The translations under genes were made by a program, and so were the position numbers. This document shows, piece by piece, positions 43,700 to 55,213 of a stretch of DNA of 64,000 nt. Numbering within the stretch: the first letter of the stretch is position 1; each line of letters begins with the position of its first letter. Source of the DNA: REEB95 sp035934995 (GTDB lineage Bacteria; Pseudomonadota; Alphaproteobacteria; ATCC43930; CGMCC-115725). A model generated the notes under the pieces. The model worked only from the letters and a program-made list of their open reading frames with translations. It was not told the origin of the DNA and searched no databases. The stretch covers positions 1 to 64,000 of the forward strand of contig DASYXI010000047.1 in NCBI GenBank assembly GCA_035934995.1, read 5' to 3'.

Positions 43700-44644
43700 A
43701 TGACCGATCTGACGCTGCCGATCTACACCGACGAGTCGAAAGCTCGCGAGCATCTAGAGGTTTTGCGCTGGCCTAATGGTCCGATCTGCCCGCATTGCGG
43801 TGTGGTCGGTAATGCCGCGCTCCTAGAGGGCAAAAGCACCCGTCCTGGCGTCTGGAAATGCCGTGAGTGCCGCAAGCCGTTCTCCGTGACTGTCGGCACT
43901 CTATTCGAGCGTTCGCATATCCCGCTCAACAAATGGCTGCTGGCAGTTCATCTGCTGTCATCCAGCAAGAAGGGAATGTCCGCTCACCAGCTGCATCGCA
44001 TGATGGGCGTCACCTACAAATCGGCATGGTTTATGGCGCATCGCATCCGTGAGGCCATGACCGAATACGACCCGGAACCGCTCGGCGGCAAAGACAAAGT
44101 GGTCGAGGCCGACGAAACCTTTATCGGCAAGCCGAACCAGGTTTTCGTGAACGGTCGTGGATGGGTCACGACCGATGCGTGGCACACAAAGCGCAAGGTG
44201 ATCTCATTGGTTGAACGCGGGGGGCGTGCGCGTTCATTCCATGTCGTGGATTTGAAGCCCGCAACAATCCGCAAGGTGCTGTTTGAGAACGTCGTTCTCG
44301 ATAGCCGTCTTCATACGGACGAGGCCGGACATTACAAACATCCGGGCCGCGAGTTCGCCAAACACGAGCGCGTCAACCATGGCAACGAAGAATACGCGCG
44401 CGGCGATGTGACCACAAATACGGTCGAGGGCTTTTTCTCGATCTTCAAGCGCGGCATGACCGGCGTGTATCACCACTGCGGCGAACAGCACTTAAAGCGT
44501 TATCTCGCGGAGTTTGATTTCCGCTACTCGAACCGCGCGGCGCTTGGCGTAGACGATACGACGCGCGCGGAGAGGGCGCTTAAAGCGATCAAAGGGAAAC
44601 GCCTTACCTATCGGCGGACTGCTGGAAAGCGGCAAACAGTGTAA
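43700..44644 (+). CDS. IS1595-family transposase (ISXO2-like)
   Basis: A 314-residue transposase. An N-terminal zinc ribbon is formed by CPHC (Cys30, Cys33) and CREC (Cys54, Cys57). The catalytic core shows VVEADETFIGK (Asp138), LHTDEAGHY (Asp207) and TTNTVEGFFSIFKRGM (Asn/Glu region near 240-243), the DD(N/E) pattern of the ISXO2-like superfamily. The full length suggests it is intact. GGAGG precedes the ATG by five bases. The cargo genes lie downstream on the opposite strand. Confidence 0.92.
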   Translation: MTDLTLPIYTDESKAREHLEVLRWPNGPICPHCGVVGNAALLEGKSTRPGVWKCRECRKPFSVTVGTLFERSHIPLNKWLLAVHLLSSSKKGMSAHQLHRMMGVTYKSAWFMAHRIREAMTEYDPEPLGGKDKVVEADETFIGKPNQVFVNGRGWVTTDAWHTKRKVISLVERGGRARSFHVVDLKPATIRKVLFENVVLDSRLHTDEAGHYKHPGREFAKHERVNHGNEEYARGDVTTNTVEGFFSIFKRGMTGVYHHCGEQHLKRYLAEFDFRYSNRAALGVDDTTRAERALKAIKGKRLTYRRTAGKRQTV

Positions 44645-44709
44645 GAAGCGCGTTACGAAACGAGATTTCGTTTGGCTCGTCGCGATTTTGGCCGCACTCG
44701 ACGCAACAG

Positions 44710-44731
44710 GTCGCTAAGCTACCTTAGCGAC
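44710..44731 (+). terminator. Hairpin after the transposase
   Basis: GTCGCTAAG and CTTAGCGAC form a 9-bp stem around CTAC, followed by TTGTTTCACTAGTTTTT. It probably ends the transposase transcript and overlaps the stop of the last convergent cargo gene. Confidence 0.55.
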
Positions 44732-44875
44732 TTGTTTCACTAGTTTTTCCGCGACCTCGTTTATCAGACGCTTGGTGGGTTTCTGATGAAAATCGTCCAC
44801 CAAAATCTGTCTGACAAGTTCACGTGCATCTTCCCGCCGCTTCGCCAGAGCTGGCGTCGTTTTGAGTGGTTTCAT
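44714..44875 (-). CDS. Cargo gene 5: small charged protein (53 aa)
   Basis: A short protein rich in Lys, Arg, Glu and Asp (ALAKRREDARELVRQILVDD), predicted helical, no known family. The ATG at 44875 overlaps the upstream stop as ATGA, which I prefer over an ATG at 44902. It is last in the minus-strand cargo operon. It could be a partner or antitoxin-like peptide, but nothing in the sequence proves it. Confidence 0.5.
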   Translation of the reverse strand: MKPLKTTPALAKRREDARELVRQILVDDFHQKPTKRLINEVAEKLVKQVAKVA

Positions 44876-45177
44876 TGGTTCACTCTTTGAATCTGAGGCC
44901 ATTCCCTGTCAATAACAAGATCAGCAAAAAACTTAAAGAATTTTTGCGGGAGTCTTTTGCGGTCGAGTCTTTCTATGAGGGTTTCGTTGGTTGACAAGAC
45001 TAGTTCAAGCGCTTCAGACACGTCTTCGGGCCGTGGCGGTTCATCTGCCGGATATATCTCTCGCAGATAGCTATAAGATTTTTGAGCAATCCGAATCCAT
45101 ACCGCTCGATCGGCATCGAAAAAATCAACGAGGCCAGATTTTTCGAGTCGAAGATATGCTTCTCGCGTAAGAGCCAT
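44872..45177 (-). CDS. Cargo gene 4: unknown protein (101 aa)
   Basis: A soluble, acidic protein with FFDADRAVWIRIAQKSYSYL and a later ERLDRKRLPQKFFKFF segment, mostly helical by inspection. I recognise no family. GGAG lies 9 bases upstream of the ATG. It follows the membrane protein gene by four bases and overlaps the next gene by four. Confidence 0.55.
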   Translation of the reverse strand: MALTREAYLRLEKSGLVDFFDADRAVWIRIAQKSYSYLREIYPADEPPRPEDVSEALELVLSTNETLIERLDRKRLPQKFFKFFADLVIDREWPQIQRVNQ

Positions 45178-45181
45178 CTAA

Positions 45182-45508
45182 TCAGTCTCCGTATAGGTCG
45201 CTAAGCGTTATAGCCGCGCAGACCAACGCGCATCCAAGCGAGAACACGAAGGAACCGACGCTCCAATGGATGAATACCAGCGAATGAATCCAATAAAAGC
45301 GGAGCGCACAAAGCGCTGAAATAAGCGCGGCCACAAATCCAGCGATCGCGAGCGCTGTACGTACGCGATATTGTGATCTTACAGAGGCTTGCTGTACCGC
45401 GTCATACGACGCATACCCAGCTATGCTGTTGCCCAAAAAGACAAGAATCAAACCGGCAAGTGCAGTGCTTACAGTTAAAAGTTGATCGGCTATATGCGTC
45501 TGATTCAT
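45182..45508 (-). CDS. Cargo gene 3: three-TM membrane protein (108 aa)
   Basis: Three hydrophobic segments at about residues 9-30, 51-73 and 76-103 separated by a short polar loop (YDAVQQASVRSQYRVR). No family is recognised. A membrane partner inside a nuclease-type cargo is reminiscent of abortive-infection effectors that damage membranes, but this is only a contextual parallel. GGGGGAA lies upstream of the ATG. Confidence 0.55.
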   Translation of the reverse strand: MNQTHIADQLLTVSTALAGLILVFLGNSIAGYASYDAVQQASVRSQYRVRTALAIAGFVAALISALCALRFYWIHSLVFIHWSVGSFVFSLGCALVCAAITLSDLYGD

Positions 45509-45540
45509 ACGCCTGTTCCCCCAGGCAGTATGCTTAGAAA

Positions 45541-45690
45541 CTATCCTTTTTGTCGGACCCGAGCACGAGATTTTGGCTTGCCTCGATTCGACCGGTCGTT
45601 CTTAGGCTTTTCGGGCGTGTGATGCTTTGGCGGCGTTTTCAGCATGCGCCGGAGAATATCGTCGCGCGTTTTATTGTCGTCGTCGCTCAT
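45541..45690 (-). CDS. Cargo gene 2: 49-aa basic peptide
   Basis: The peptide starts MSDDDNKTRDDILRRMLKTP and ends SRARVRQKG; the N-terminus is acidic and helical, the C-terminal half Lys/Arg/Pro-rich and probably disordered. The ATG overlaps the stop of the HEPN-like gene (ATGA), so translation is coupled. The size and coupling would suit an antitoxin or a small regulator; this is inference. Confidence 0.55.
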   Translation of the reverse strand: MSDDDNKTRDDILRRMLKTPPKHHTPEKPKNDRSNRGKPKSRARVRQKG

Positions 45691-46703
45691 GGGGTATTGG
45701 CAGCCGCCACTACAGAAAGCGCGGTTTGTACGCCACCCTGTTCACGTATGGATTTTATTTCTTCCGCCATCGCAATTATAAGGCTTTCGCCATTATCGAA
45801 CAGCATGCGCGCGTCACTCTCAGTTAGGGTGACACGCGGATGCATGATCGGATTGCGATAGTCGCTTTTCATCTGCCGAAACTCGGCAAGCGTTTTTTCT
45901 GATGGGCACGGGTCTGGTTTTGCTGCCGCTATCGCTGTCAATTCCTTTTCATATTCATACCAGGAAACCAAGGTGGCTCCGGGCTTCCCGCTGAAAAGTT
46001 GATAATAGAGTTCCACGGTGCCCTCGACGACGCGGGCCACATGAAACCCGGAAGCCGAAAGAAGATTAAACGCCAAACAGCGGCCAGCGGCTTTCCAATC
46101 GTCACGGGTTTTTTGCGGGAGAAATCCTAGCAGGCTTGCCGGAAAAGATTCGTCCGCCGAATCCACCAATGCTGGCGTCGAGTATATTTCTCGACGCGGC
46201 ACAAAGTAGGTGGCTACCTCTCGCATTTCAGCGCTAAAGACAGTCTCAAATGTGGTGATGGCAGACTTAATCGAGTTCCATTTCCATTCGTCGATTGCGT
46301 CCGCGTTATCGGCCGGCAAGTGAAATTGCATTTTGCCGTCATCGCCCTTCCTAAAAAACGTCGCTCTGATTACGTCTGTGATTGCGTCCGATAGGGCGCG
46401 TGCAGCATTGCGGCACACACCGACTGGAATAGGGATGCCCTTTAAAAGGTCTTCGAGCGCATTGTCAGCCACATACATCTCAACCCATAACGCTGGCGTT
46501 GGCTTTATGTCGCCGGAATACGCAGTGAGAGCTTTTAGCTTTTGCCCAAGCTCATAAAACGAAAATTGATTTATGCGTTCCACATCGTCCCCCCATTTTG
46601 GGGCGGCCAGTTCGCAGAGCTGAACGACGGTCGCCGTATGTTTCTCTTTGACACCTAATCCACCTAGGGTTGCAAGCCATTGACCGTCAACATTTCGTCC
46701 CAT
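45687..46703 (-). CDS. Cargo gene 1: HEPN-motif protein (338 aa)
   Basis: A 338-residue, mostly helical protein of unknown function. Near the C-terminus it has DYRNPIMHPRVTLTESDARM, in which Arg283-Asn-Pro-Ile-Met-His288 matches the R-N-X3-H (RX4-6H) active-site motif of HEPN-fold RNases, within a predicted helical context. HEPN domains are the toxin part of many abortive-infection and toxin-antitoxin systems. The ATG at 46703 lies inside the right terminal repeat and follows GGAG at 10 bases; an alternative ATG at 46760 would extend into the recA promoter. No transmembrane segment. Confidence 0.6.
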   Translation of the reverse strand: MGRNVDGQWLATLGGLGVKEKHTATVVQLCELAAPKWGDDVERINQFSFYELGQKLKALTAYSGDIKPTPALWVEMYVADNALEDLLKGIPIPVGVCRNAARALSDAITDVIRATFFRKGDDGKMQFHLPADNADAIDEWKWNSIKSAITTFETVFSAEMREVATYFVPRREIYSTPALVDSADESFPASLLGFLPQKTRDDWKAAGRCLAFNLLSASGFHVARVVEGTVELYYQLFSGKPGATLVSWYEYEKELTAIAAAKPDPCPSEKTLAEFRQMKSDYRNPIMHPRVTLTESDARMLFDNGESLIIAMAEEIKSIREQGGVQTALSVVAAANTP

Positions 46704-46721
46704 GGTACGTAAACTCCATAA
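46700..46721. repeat. Right terminal inverted repeat of the IS1595-type element
   Basis: CCATGGTACGTAAACTCCAT and two further bases; its reverse complement matches 43640-43661. The ATG of the HEPN-motif gene is at its inner end. Confidence 0.55.
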
Positions 46722-46726
46722 TTGGG

Positions 46727-46739
46727 ACAAAACAGGCAC
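46727..46739. repeat. 13-bp direct repeat, right copy
   Basis: ACAAAACAGGCAC, identical to 43627-43639, lies between the right terminal repeat and the LexA-like box, 89 bases before recA. Confidence 0.6.
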
Positions 46740-46749
46740 TTGTATTTGA

Positions 46750-46764
46750 GAACAAACCATGTAC
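46750..46764. promoter_or_regulatory. LexA-like SOS box of recA
   Basis: GAAC-AAACCAT-GTAC differs by one base from the alphaproteobacterial SOS motif GAAC-N7-GAAC (GTTC-N7-GTTC). It lies 65 bases before the recA ATG and 47 bases before the HEPN-motif gene on the other strand, so it could influence both. Confidence 0.55.
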
Positions 46765-46828
46765 GATACCGCGTCTATCGGATCGGATTGATGGCCGTCA
46801 AAGCTTGGCCTAGGAAGAGGAGCGGGGG

Positions 46829-47929
<1,101 letters not shown>

Positions 47930-48053
47930 GGCGCCGCGAAGACTCATCGAAGTTTTGGACGCCCCCCGAAGCGTCCTCTTTGCCGGCGCCGCGCCCCCAA
48001 CGCGGCGCTGGTTTCCCTTTGGTGGTGCCGCCTTCATCTGGCATGGTGCGGCC

Positions 48054-48326
48054 ATGCCAAAGCGCCGCCGTAAATCCGGTCCGGCCGTCTTGCCGGATGA
48101 ACCCGAGCCGCCGGCGCCGGTCCGCAAGGCGCCCAAGCCCGCGGTGCCGTGGTGGCGGGACCCGCCAAAACTTTCGGCCCTGACGCTTGTGATCCTCGTC
48201 GTGATCGAGCTTGCCGGCGGCTCCCATCTGCCGCCCAAGATCGTCACCTATCTCGACCCGCTGATCCTTTTCTTCGGCGTTCTGAGCATCGTGCTGTCGC
48301 TCATCCGCCGCTGGGAAAACCGCTAG
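48054..48326 (+). CDS. Small membrane protein (90 aa)
   Basis: A basic, Pro-rich N-terminus (PKRRRKSGPAVLPDEPEPP) is followed by two hydrophobic segments at about residues 46-60 and 65-83. No family recognised. The frame is open further upstream, but the ATG at 48054 gives a normal small protein; no strong ribosome-binding site is visible. It sits between recA and alaS. Confidence 0.5.
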   Translation: MPKRRRKSGPAVLPDEPEPPAPVRKAPKPAVPWWRDPPKLSALTLVILVVIELAGGSHLPPKIVTYLDPLILFFGVLSIVLSLIRRWENR

Positions 48327-48447
48327 GATCAGTGTCGCCCGTCAACTGGACAGCGCGGCGCGCCTTGGGCTTAATGCGGCCAGTCGCGCCCGCGGGGAAT
48401 CGCGCGGCGCACTTGGTTCCGGTCGGGGGAAGGACCAGATTATCGGC

Positions 48448-51119
<2,672 letters not shown>

Positions 51120-51123
<4 letters not shown>

Positions 51124-51857
51124 GGCTTTTTCGGCGGCAAAAACAGGATGTCGCCTTCGCGTGGCCGATCGAGCGCTGCGCCGCCCGGCTCGCCGGCATA
51201 AGCGCGATAGCCGAGCTCGGTCAGCATCCGCCACACCGCTGCGACGCTGCCGCTGGCGCGCTGCATGTATTCGTCGTTGAGCTCGAGCAGCAAGGCCGGC
51301 TTAAAGCGCGCCAGTGTCGCGCGGCCGCCTTCGAGCATGGCTTGTTCCCAGCCTTCGATGTCGGCTTTGATGAAATCGAGCCGTGTCAAACGGAGCGTCG
51401 TGGCGAGCGCATCGAGCGTCGTGACTTCGACGCTTTCGGTTTCGGCAGTGCCGCTGCGCGTATGTGGCCCGAGATGCGCCAGGCCAAAGCCATAGCTGCC
51501 CGAAGCTTTCACCGGAATGGTCAGCGTCGCCGTGCCCGGTGCCGCGCCCAATGCCAGCGGCAGGATTTCGACATTACGCAACCGGTTGAAGCGGATCGCG
51601 GCGCGCAGAATGCGCCGGGCGTAGCTTTGCGGCTCAATGGCATAGACCCGGCCGCGCCGCGCCAGTCGCGCGAACAGCTTTGCATATTGGCCGGCATGGG
51701 CGCCGACGTCGAAGACGACCGCATCGTCGGATATCAGCGACGCCAGCAGCGGCCGCATTTCGCGGTGATGCTGCTTGAAAACCGCCTTGAAGAGATGCGC
51801 GAACAGCCCGGCGGTGATCCGGCCGCGATAGGGCGCAACCGCCGGCCCGCCGGCCAT
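51120..51857 (-). CDS. FkbM-family methyltransferase
   Basis: A 245-residue SAM-dependent methyltransferase. VVFDVGAHAGQYAKLFARL is motif I, IEPQSYARRIL follows, and RLDFIKADIEGWEQAMLEGG is the FkbM signature. These enzymes O-methylate sugars or polyketides. The ATG at 51857 is two bases after the icd stop, so translational coupling with icd is likely; the functional link is unclear. Confidence 0.85.
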
Positions 51858-51859
51858 GC

Positions 51860-53074
51860 TCAGGCCATCTTCTGTTTCAGCCGCGCGTCGAGCCGGTCGA
51901 GGAACGGAATGGTGTTGAGGAACGGCGTCGTCGGGCTGATCAGGGTGGCGAGGTCCTTGGTCATCTCGCCGGCCTCGACCGCTTCGATGCACACCTTCTC
52001 GAGCGTCTCGGCGAAACGCACCAAGTCGGGCGTCTTATCGAACGAGCCGCGATACCACAGGCCGCGCGTCCAGGCGAAGATCGAGGCGATCGGATTGGTC
52101 GACGTTTCCTTGCCCTGCTGGTGCAGGCGGAAATGGCGCGTCACGGTGCCATGCGCCGCCTCGGCCTCGACGGTCTTGCCGTCCGGCGTCATCAGCACCG
52201 AGGTCATCAATCCGAGCGAGCCGTAGCCTTGCGCGACGACGTCGGACTGCACGTCGCCGTCGTAGTTCTTGCACGCCCAGATGAAATTACCGTTCCACTT
52301 GAGCGCCGACGCCACCATGTCGTCGATCAACCGGTGCTCGTAGGTGATCTTCTTCGCCTTGAACGCGGCGGCGAATTCCTTGTCGAACACCTGGCCGAAC
52401 AGTTCCTTAAATCGCCCGTCATAGACCTTGAGAATGGTGTCCTTGGTCGAGAGATAAACCGGCCAGCCGCGCTGTAGACCATAATTGAAGCAGGCGCGTG
52501 CGAAGCCGCGGATCGATTCATCGAGATTGTACATGCCGAGCGCGACGCCGCTTTCGGGAAACTCGAAGACGTCGTAAGTCGTCGGCTTGCCGCCGTCCTT
52601 CGGCGTGAAGGTCATGGTCAGCTTGCCGGGGCCCGGCACCTTGAAATCGGTGGCGCGATATTGGTCGCCGTAAGCATGGCGGCCGATGACGATCGGCGCG
52701 GTCCAGCCCGGCACCAGTCGCGGGATGTTCTTGATGACGATCGGCTCGCGGAAGATGGTGCCGCCGAGAATATTTCTTATTGTTCCGTTTGGGGACCTAT
52801 ACATCTTCTTGAGATTGAATTCTTTCACGCGCCCGTCGTCGGGCGTGATCGTCGCGCATTTGACGGCGACGCCGTATTTCCGGGTCGCGTTGGCGGAATC
52901 GACCGTGACCTGATCGTCGGTGCGGTCGCGCTCTTCGATACCGAGGTCGAAGTATTTCAGCTCGATATCGAGGTAGGGCAGGATCAGCTTGTCCTTGATG
53001 AACTTCCAGATGATGCGCGTCATCTCGTCGCCGTCCATTTCGACGACGGGGTTCGCGACCTTGATCTTTTTCAT
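51860..53074 (-). CDS. icd: Isocitrate dehydrogenase, NADP-dependent
   Basis: A 404-residue homodimeric-type enzyme, the eukaryote-like form used by alphaproteobacteria. VVEMDGDEMTRIIWKFIK is the N-terminal hallmark, KMYRSPNGTIRNILGGTIFREP binds isocitrate and NYDGDVQSDVVAQGYGSLG lies in the metal/NADP region. It forms 2-oxoglutarate in the TCA cycle. The start at 53074 gives MKKIKVANPVVEM. Confidence 0.95.
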   Translation of the reverse strand: MKKIKVANPVVEMDGDEMTRIIWKFIKDKLILPYLDIELKYFDLGIEERDRTDDQVTVDSANATRKYGVAVKCATITPDDGRVKEFNLKKMYRSPNGTIRNILGGTIFREPIVIKNIPRLVPGWTAPIVIGRHAYGDQYRATDFKVPGPGKLTMTFTPKDGGKPTTYDVFEFPESGVALGMYNLDESIRGFARACFNYGLQRGWPVYLSTKDTILKVYDGRFKELFGQVFDKEFAAAFKAKKITYEHRLIDDMVASALKWNGNFIWACKNYDGDVQSDVVAQGYGSLGLMTSVLMTPDGKTVEAEAAHGTVTRHFRLHQQGKETSTNPIASIFAWTRGLWYRGSFDKTPDLVRFAETLEKVCIEAVEAGEMTKDLATLISPTTPFLNTIPFLDRLDARLKQKMA

Positions 53075-53216
53075 GCGTGGCGGGCCTTCTTTTGCGCGAA
53101 CCGGCGGAACGCGGCGCGGTGCTGGGCGGCCGCGGGCAGGCGCCCGTGCGGCGGCCGGGACAATAGCCACGCGTCCGAAGCCGCGCAAGCGGCCACGGAC
53201 GCAACGCTGACGCGCG

Positions 53217-53801
53217 TCAGACCAGACCGCTTTTGGCCGTCGCGCGGGGTTCTGGCGCCTTCAAGACCGCGTCGGGCAAATCCTCGACGCGCGGCAGAAC
53301 CTCATAAAGGGAGCGGGCCTTTCGCGGGGCGAAGCCGGAATCGACCACGTGCTCGAACAGGTGCACCAGCGGCACCCAATATTTCTGCACGTCGATCAGG
53401 AAGATCGGCTTGTCGTGCAGGCCGAGCTGCCGCCAGGTGATGCACTCGAGCGCCTCTTCCAGCGTGCCGAAGCCGCCGGGCAAAATCGCGAAGGCATCGG
53501 CCATCTCGAACATGGTCTGCTTGCGCTCGTGCATGCTGCCGACCACGAGCAGCTTGGTCAGGCCGGTATGGCCGATTTCGCGCTCGTGCAGATGGCCGGG
53601 AATGATGCCGATGACTTCGCCGCCATAGGCCAAAGCGGCGTCCGCCATGAGGCCCATGAGGCCGACGCGCCCGCCGCCATAGACGAGGCCGATACCGTTC
53701 TCCGCCAGGACGCTGCCCATGCGGATGGCGGCCGCCCGATAGGATTCATCAACGTTTCCCGAGGCGCCGCAATAGACACAGATACGCTTGATCAAAGCCA
53801 T
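53217..53801 (-). CDS. LOG-family nucleotide-monophosphate phosphoribohydrolase-like protein
   Basis: A 194-residue Rossmann-fold protein. VYCGASGNVDESY at the N-terminus and ILPGGFGTLEEALECITW (the PGGXGTXXE motif) with GGGRVGLMG identify the LOG family, which releases ribose 5-phosphate from cytokinin- or AMP-like nucleotides. The start at 53801 gives MALIKRICVYCGA; an upstream in-frame ATG would add 62 residues from the intergenic DNA. The physiological substrate is not known. Confidence 0.88.
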   Translation of the reverse strand: MALIKRICVYCGASGNVDESYRAAAIRMGSVLAENGIGLVYGGGRVGLMGLMADAALAYGGEVIGIIPGHLHEREIGHTGLTKLLVVGSMHERKQTMFEMADAFAILPGGFGTLEEALECITWRQLGLHDKPIFLIDVQKYWVPLVHLFEHVVDSGFAPRKARSLYEVLPRVEDLPDAVLKAPEPRATAKSGLV

Positions 53802-54038
53802 GCTTCGCTGCCCTTTTCGAACCGCAGCATGCCCGCAAGCGGCGGCCAGGGTCGAGCGCTCAATGTGCGGCATTCTGGTGTCGGCGAACTTGACAGGCGC
53901 ATCCACGTCCGCGCGTCGCGCGCGGTCGGCGGGGCCGAATTCCGCACCGGCCGGCAACCGGCACGGCGTTTGCGATGGGAAGGACAAAACAATCGAAAAG
54001 CCCCATTAACCACGCCGCCAAGAAGAGCGAAGGACGAG

Positions 54039-54419
54039 ATGAAGCTCCTGATGTTGACCGCGCTGGCTGCGACCGGCGCGCTGACTGCTACCGCGGCGGC
54101 GGCTTTGCCGCTTGGCGGCCCGGCGATTGGCGGCAGCGCCGGCTTGGCGCTGACGGGCGCCGGCATGGTGGCGTTCGGCATGGCGATTCGTCGCCAACGG
54201 CGTGCTGCCGCGGCGGCCGAACGCCCGGCGACGCCGATCGTGACGCCGGCGCTGGCGCCGATCCCGCGTTTCTTTCCGGAAGGCGGCCCGCACGGACGTG
54301 TCGTGCCGTTCGGACGCAAAGACGGGACGGTCTCCGAAGCCCGGCAGACGCGCGATCTGCTGCGTCGCGCCGAGCGGATTTGCGCCGCCACGCGCGCGCG
54401 CGTCGACGAAATCCGCTGA
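54039..54419 (+). CDS. Small protein with N-terminal membrane anchor (126 aa)
   Basis: The first 50 residues contain a signal-like segment and a second hydrophobic stretch (LPLGGPAIGGSAGLALTGAG). The rest is Ala/Arg/Pro-rich with a helical C-terminus (TRDLLRRAERICAATRARVDE). No family recognised. AAGGACG precedes the ATG. Confidence 0.5.
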   Translation: MKLLMLTALAATGALTATAAAALPLGGPAIGGSAGLALTGAGMVAFGMAIRRQRRAAAAAERPATPIVTPALAPIPRFFPEGGPHGRVVPFGRKDGTVSEARQTRDLLRRAERICAATRARVDEIR

Positions 54420-54435
54420 AGCGCGGCGTCAGCCG

Positions 54436-54783
54436 TCATAGGACGGGTCCGTTGAAGGCCGGCCGGCCTTCGCGATCCTCGATCTCGATCACCCAGACGT
54501 CGGGGTCGCGCTGCACCTGCCGCGCGATATAGGCGTCTGCGGTGGGTTCATCTACCGGCGCCTCGCCGGTCGCGCGCAGCCAGGCGAGTTCACCCGTCTG
54601 GCTGCGGGTTTGCGCGAGCACGGTGCAGCCGAGATCGGCGCGGTTGAGTTTCACCAGGATCGTGCCGGCGTCGTCGTCGCCGCGCCGCGCGACGGTGATC
54701 GGCACCGCGCGTTGCGCGCAGAGCCGGACGGCCGCCTGCACCACGAGCTTGGTCTTAAGGCGCGCCTCCAACGCGCGGCTCAC
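54436..54783 (-). CDS. DUF1491 protein
   Basis: A 115-residue cytoplasmic protein with RLKTKLVVQAAVRLCAQ at the start, ARRGDDDAGTILVKL in the middle and DAYIARQVQRDPDVWVIEIEDREG at the end, matching DUF1491, a conserved alphaproteobacterial family of unknown function. The start is a GTG at 54783 that overlaps the upstream stop as GTGA, so the two genes are coupled. Confidence 0.75.
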   Translation of the reverse strand: MSRALEARLKTKLVVQAAVRLCAQRAVPITVARRGDDDAGTILVKLNRADLGCTVLAQTRSQTGELAWLRATGEAPVDEPTADAYIARQVQRDPDVWVIEIEDREGRPAFNGPVL

Positions 54784-55166
54784 GCGCTCTTGGGAAAATT
54801 GAGCTCGATCATCACGCCGTTGGGATCGGGAAAGAAAATCTGCTGCACACCGGCGCCGGGCGGATCGCGCTCCTCGAATTTGACGCCCCGGCCGGCGATA
54901 TGCGCGCGCATGGCGGCGAAATCCCGGCCGACGAAGGCGACGTGATCGAAATTGCCGGTATGGCTGCCGTCCGGGCCGGCGCCGATGGCGCCGCTGTCGG
55001 GCACCAGATGCACCACCGGCTGCTCGCCGCAATAGAGCCAGTATCCCGGAAAGCTGAGGGGTGGGCGCCATCCGGCGCGGAAGCCGAGCACGCTTTCATA
55101 GAAATTCTTGGTGCCTTCCATGTCCCGGGTGCGCACGGTGACGTGATTGAGCTGCGTCAACAGCAT
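54780..55166 (-). CDS. VOC-family (glyoxalase-like) protein
   Basis: A 128-residue metal-binding fold. LNHVTVRTRDMEGTKNFYESVLGF and FDHVAFVGRDFAAMRAHIAG supply the paired metal ligands (His and Glu), with a further Glu in GVMIELNF. Reaction unknown; glyoxalase I, dioxygenase and bleomycin-resistance members share this fold. It is coupled to the DUF1491 gene. Confidence 0.85.
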   Translation of the reverse strand: MLLTQLNHVTVRTRDMEGTKNFYESVLGFRAGWRPPLSFPGYWLYCGEQPVVHLVPDSGAIGAGPDGSHTGNFDHVAFVGRDFAAMRAHIAGRGVKFEERDPPGAGVQQIFFPDPNGVMIELNFPKSA

Positions 55167-55213
55167 GGATGTCTCCTGCTGCGCCGATTTTAGCGCAACG
55201 TCGGACCGGCGCG

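Larger units (their letters stand above)
43640..46721. mobile_element. IS1595-type element carrying five cargo genes
   Basis: Imperfect terminal inverted repeats (GTATATACTTGACGTACCAA / TTATGGAGTTTACGTACCAT, 16 of 22 positions identical over the full repeat) bound a 3.1-kb stretch of visibly lower GC than its neighbours. It has a plus-strand IS1595/ISXO2-type transposase near the left end and five minus-strand genes filling the rest. A 13-base direct repeat, ACAAAACAGGCAC, lies just outside at 43627-43639 and 46727-46739. IS1595 elements are known to carry passenger genes. The exact ends are uncertain by about five bases because the spacing from repeat to core differs between sides. Confidence 0.7.
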
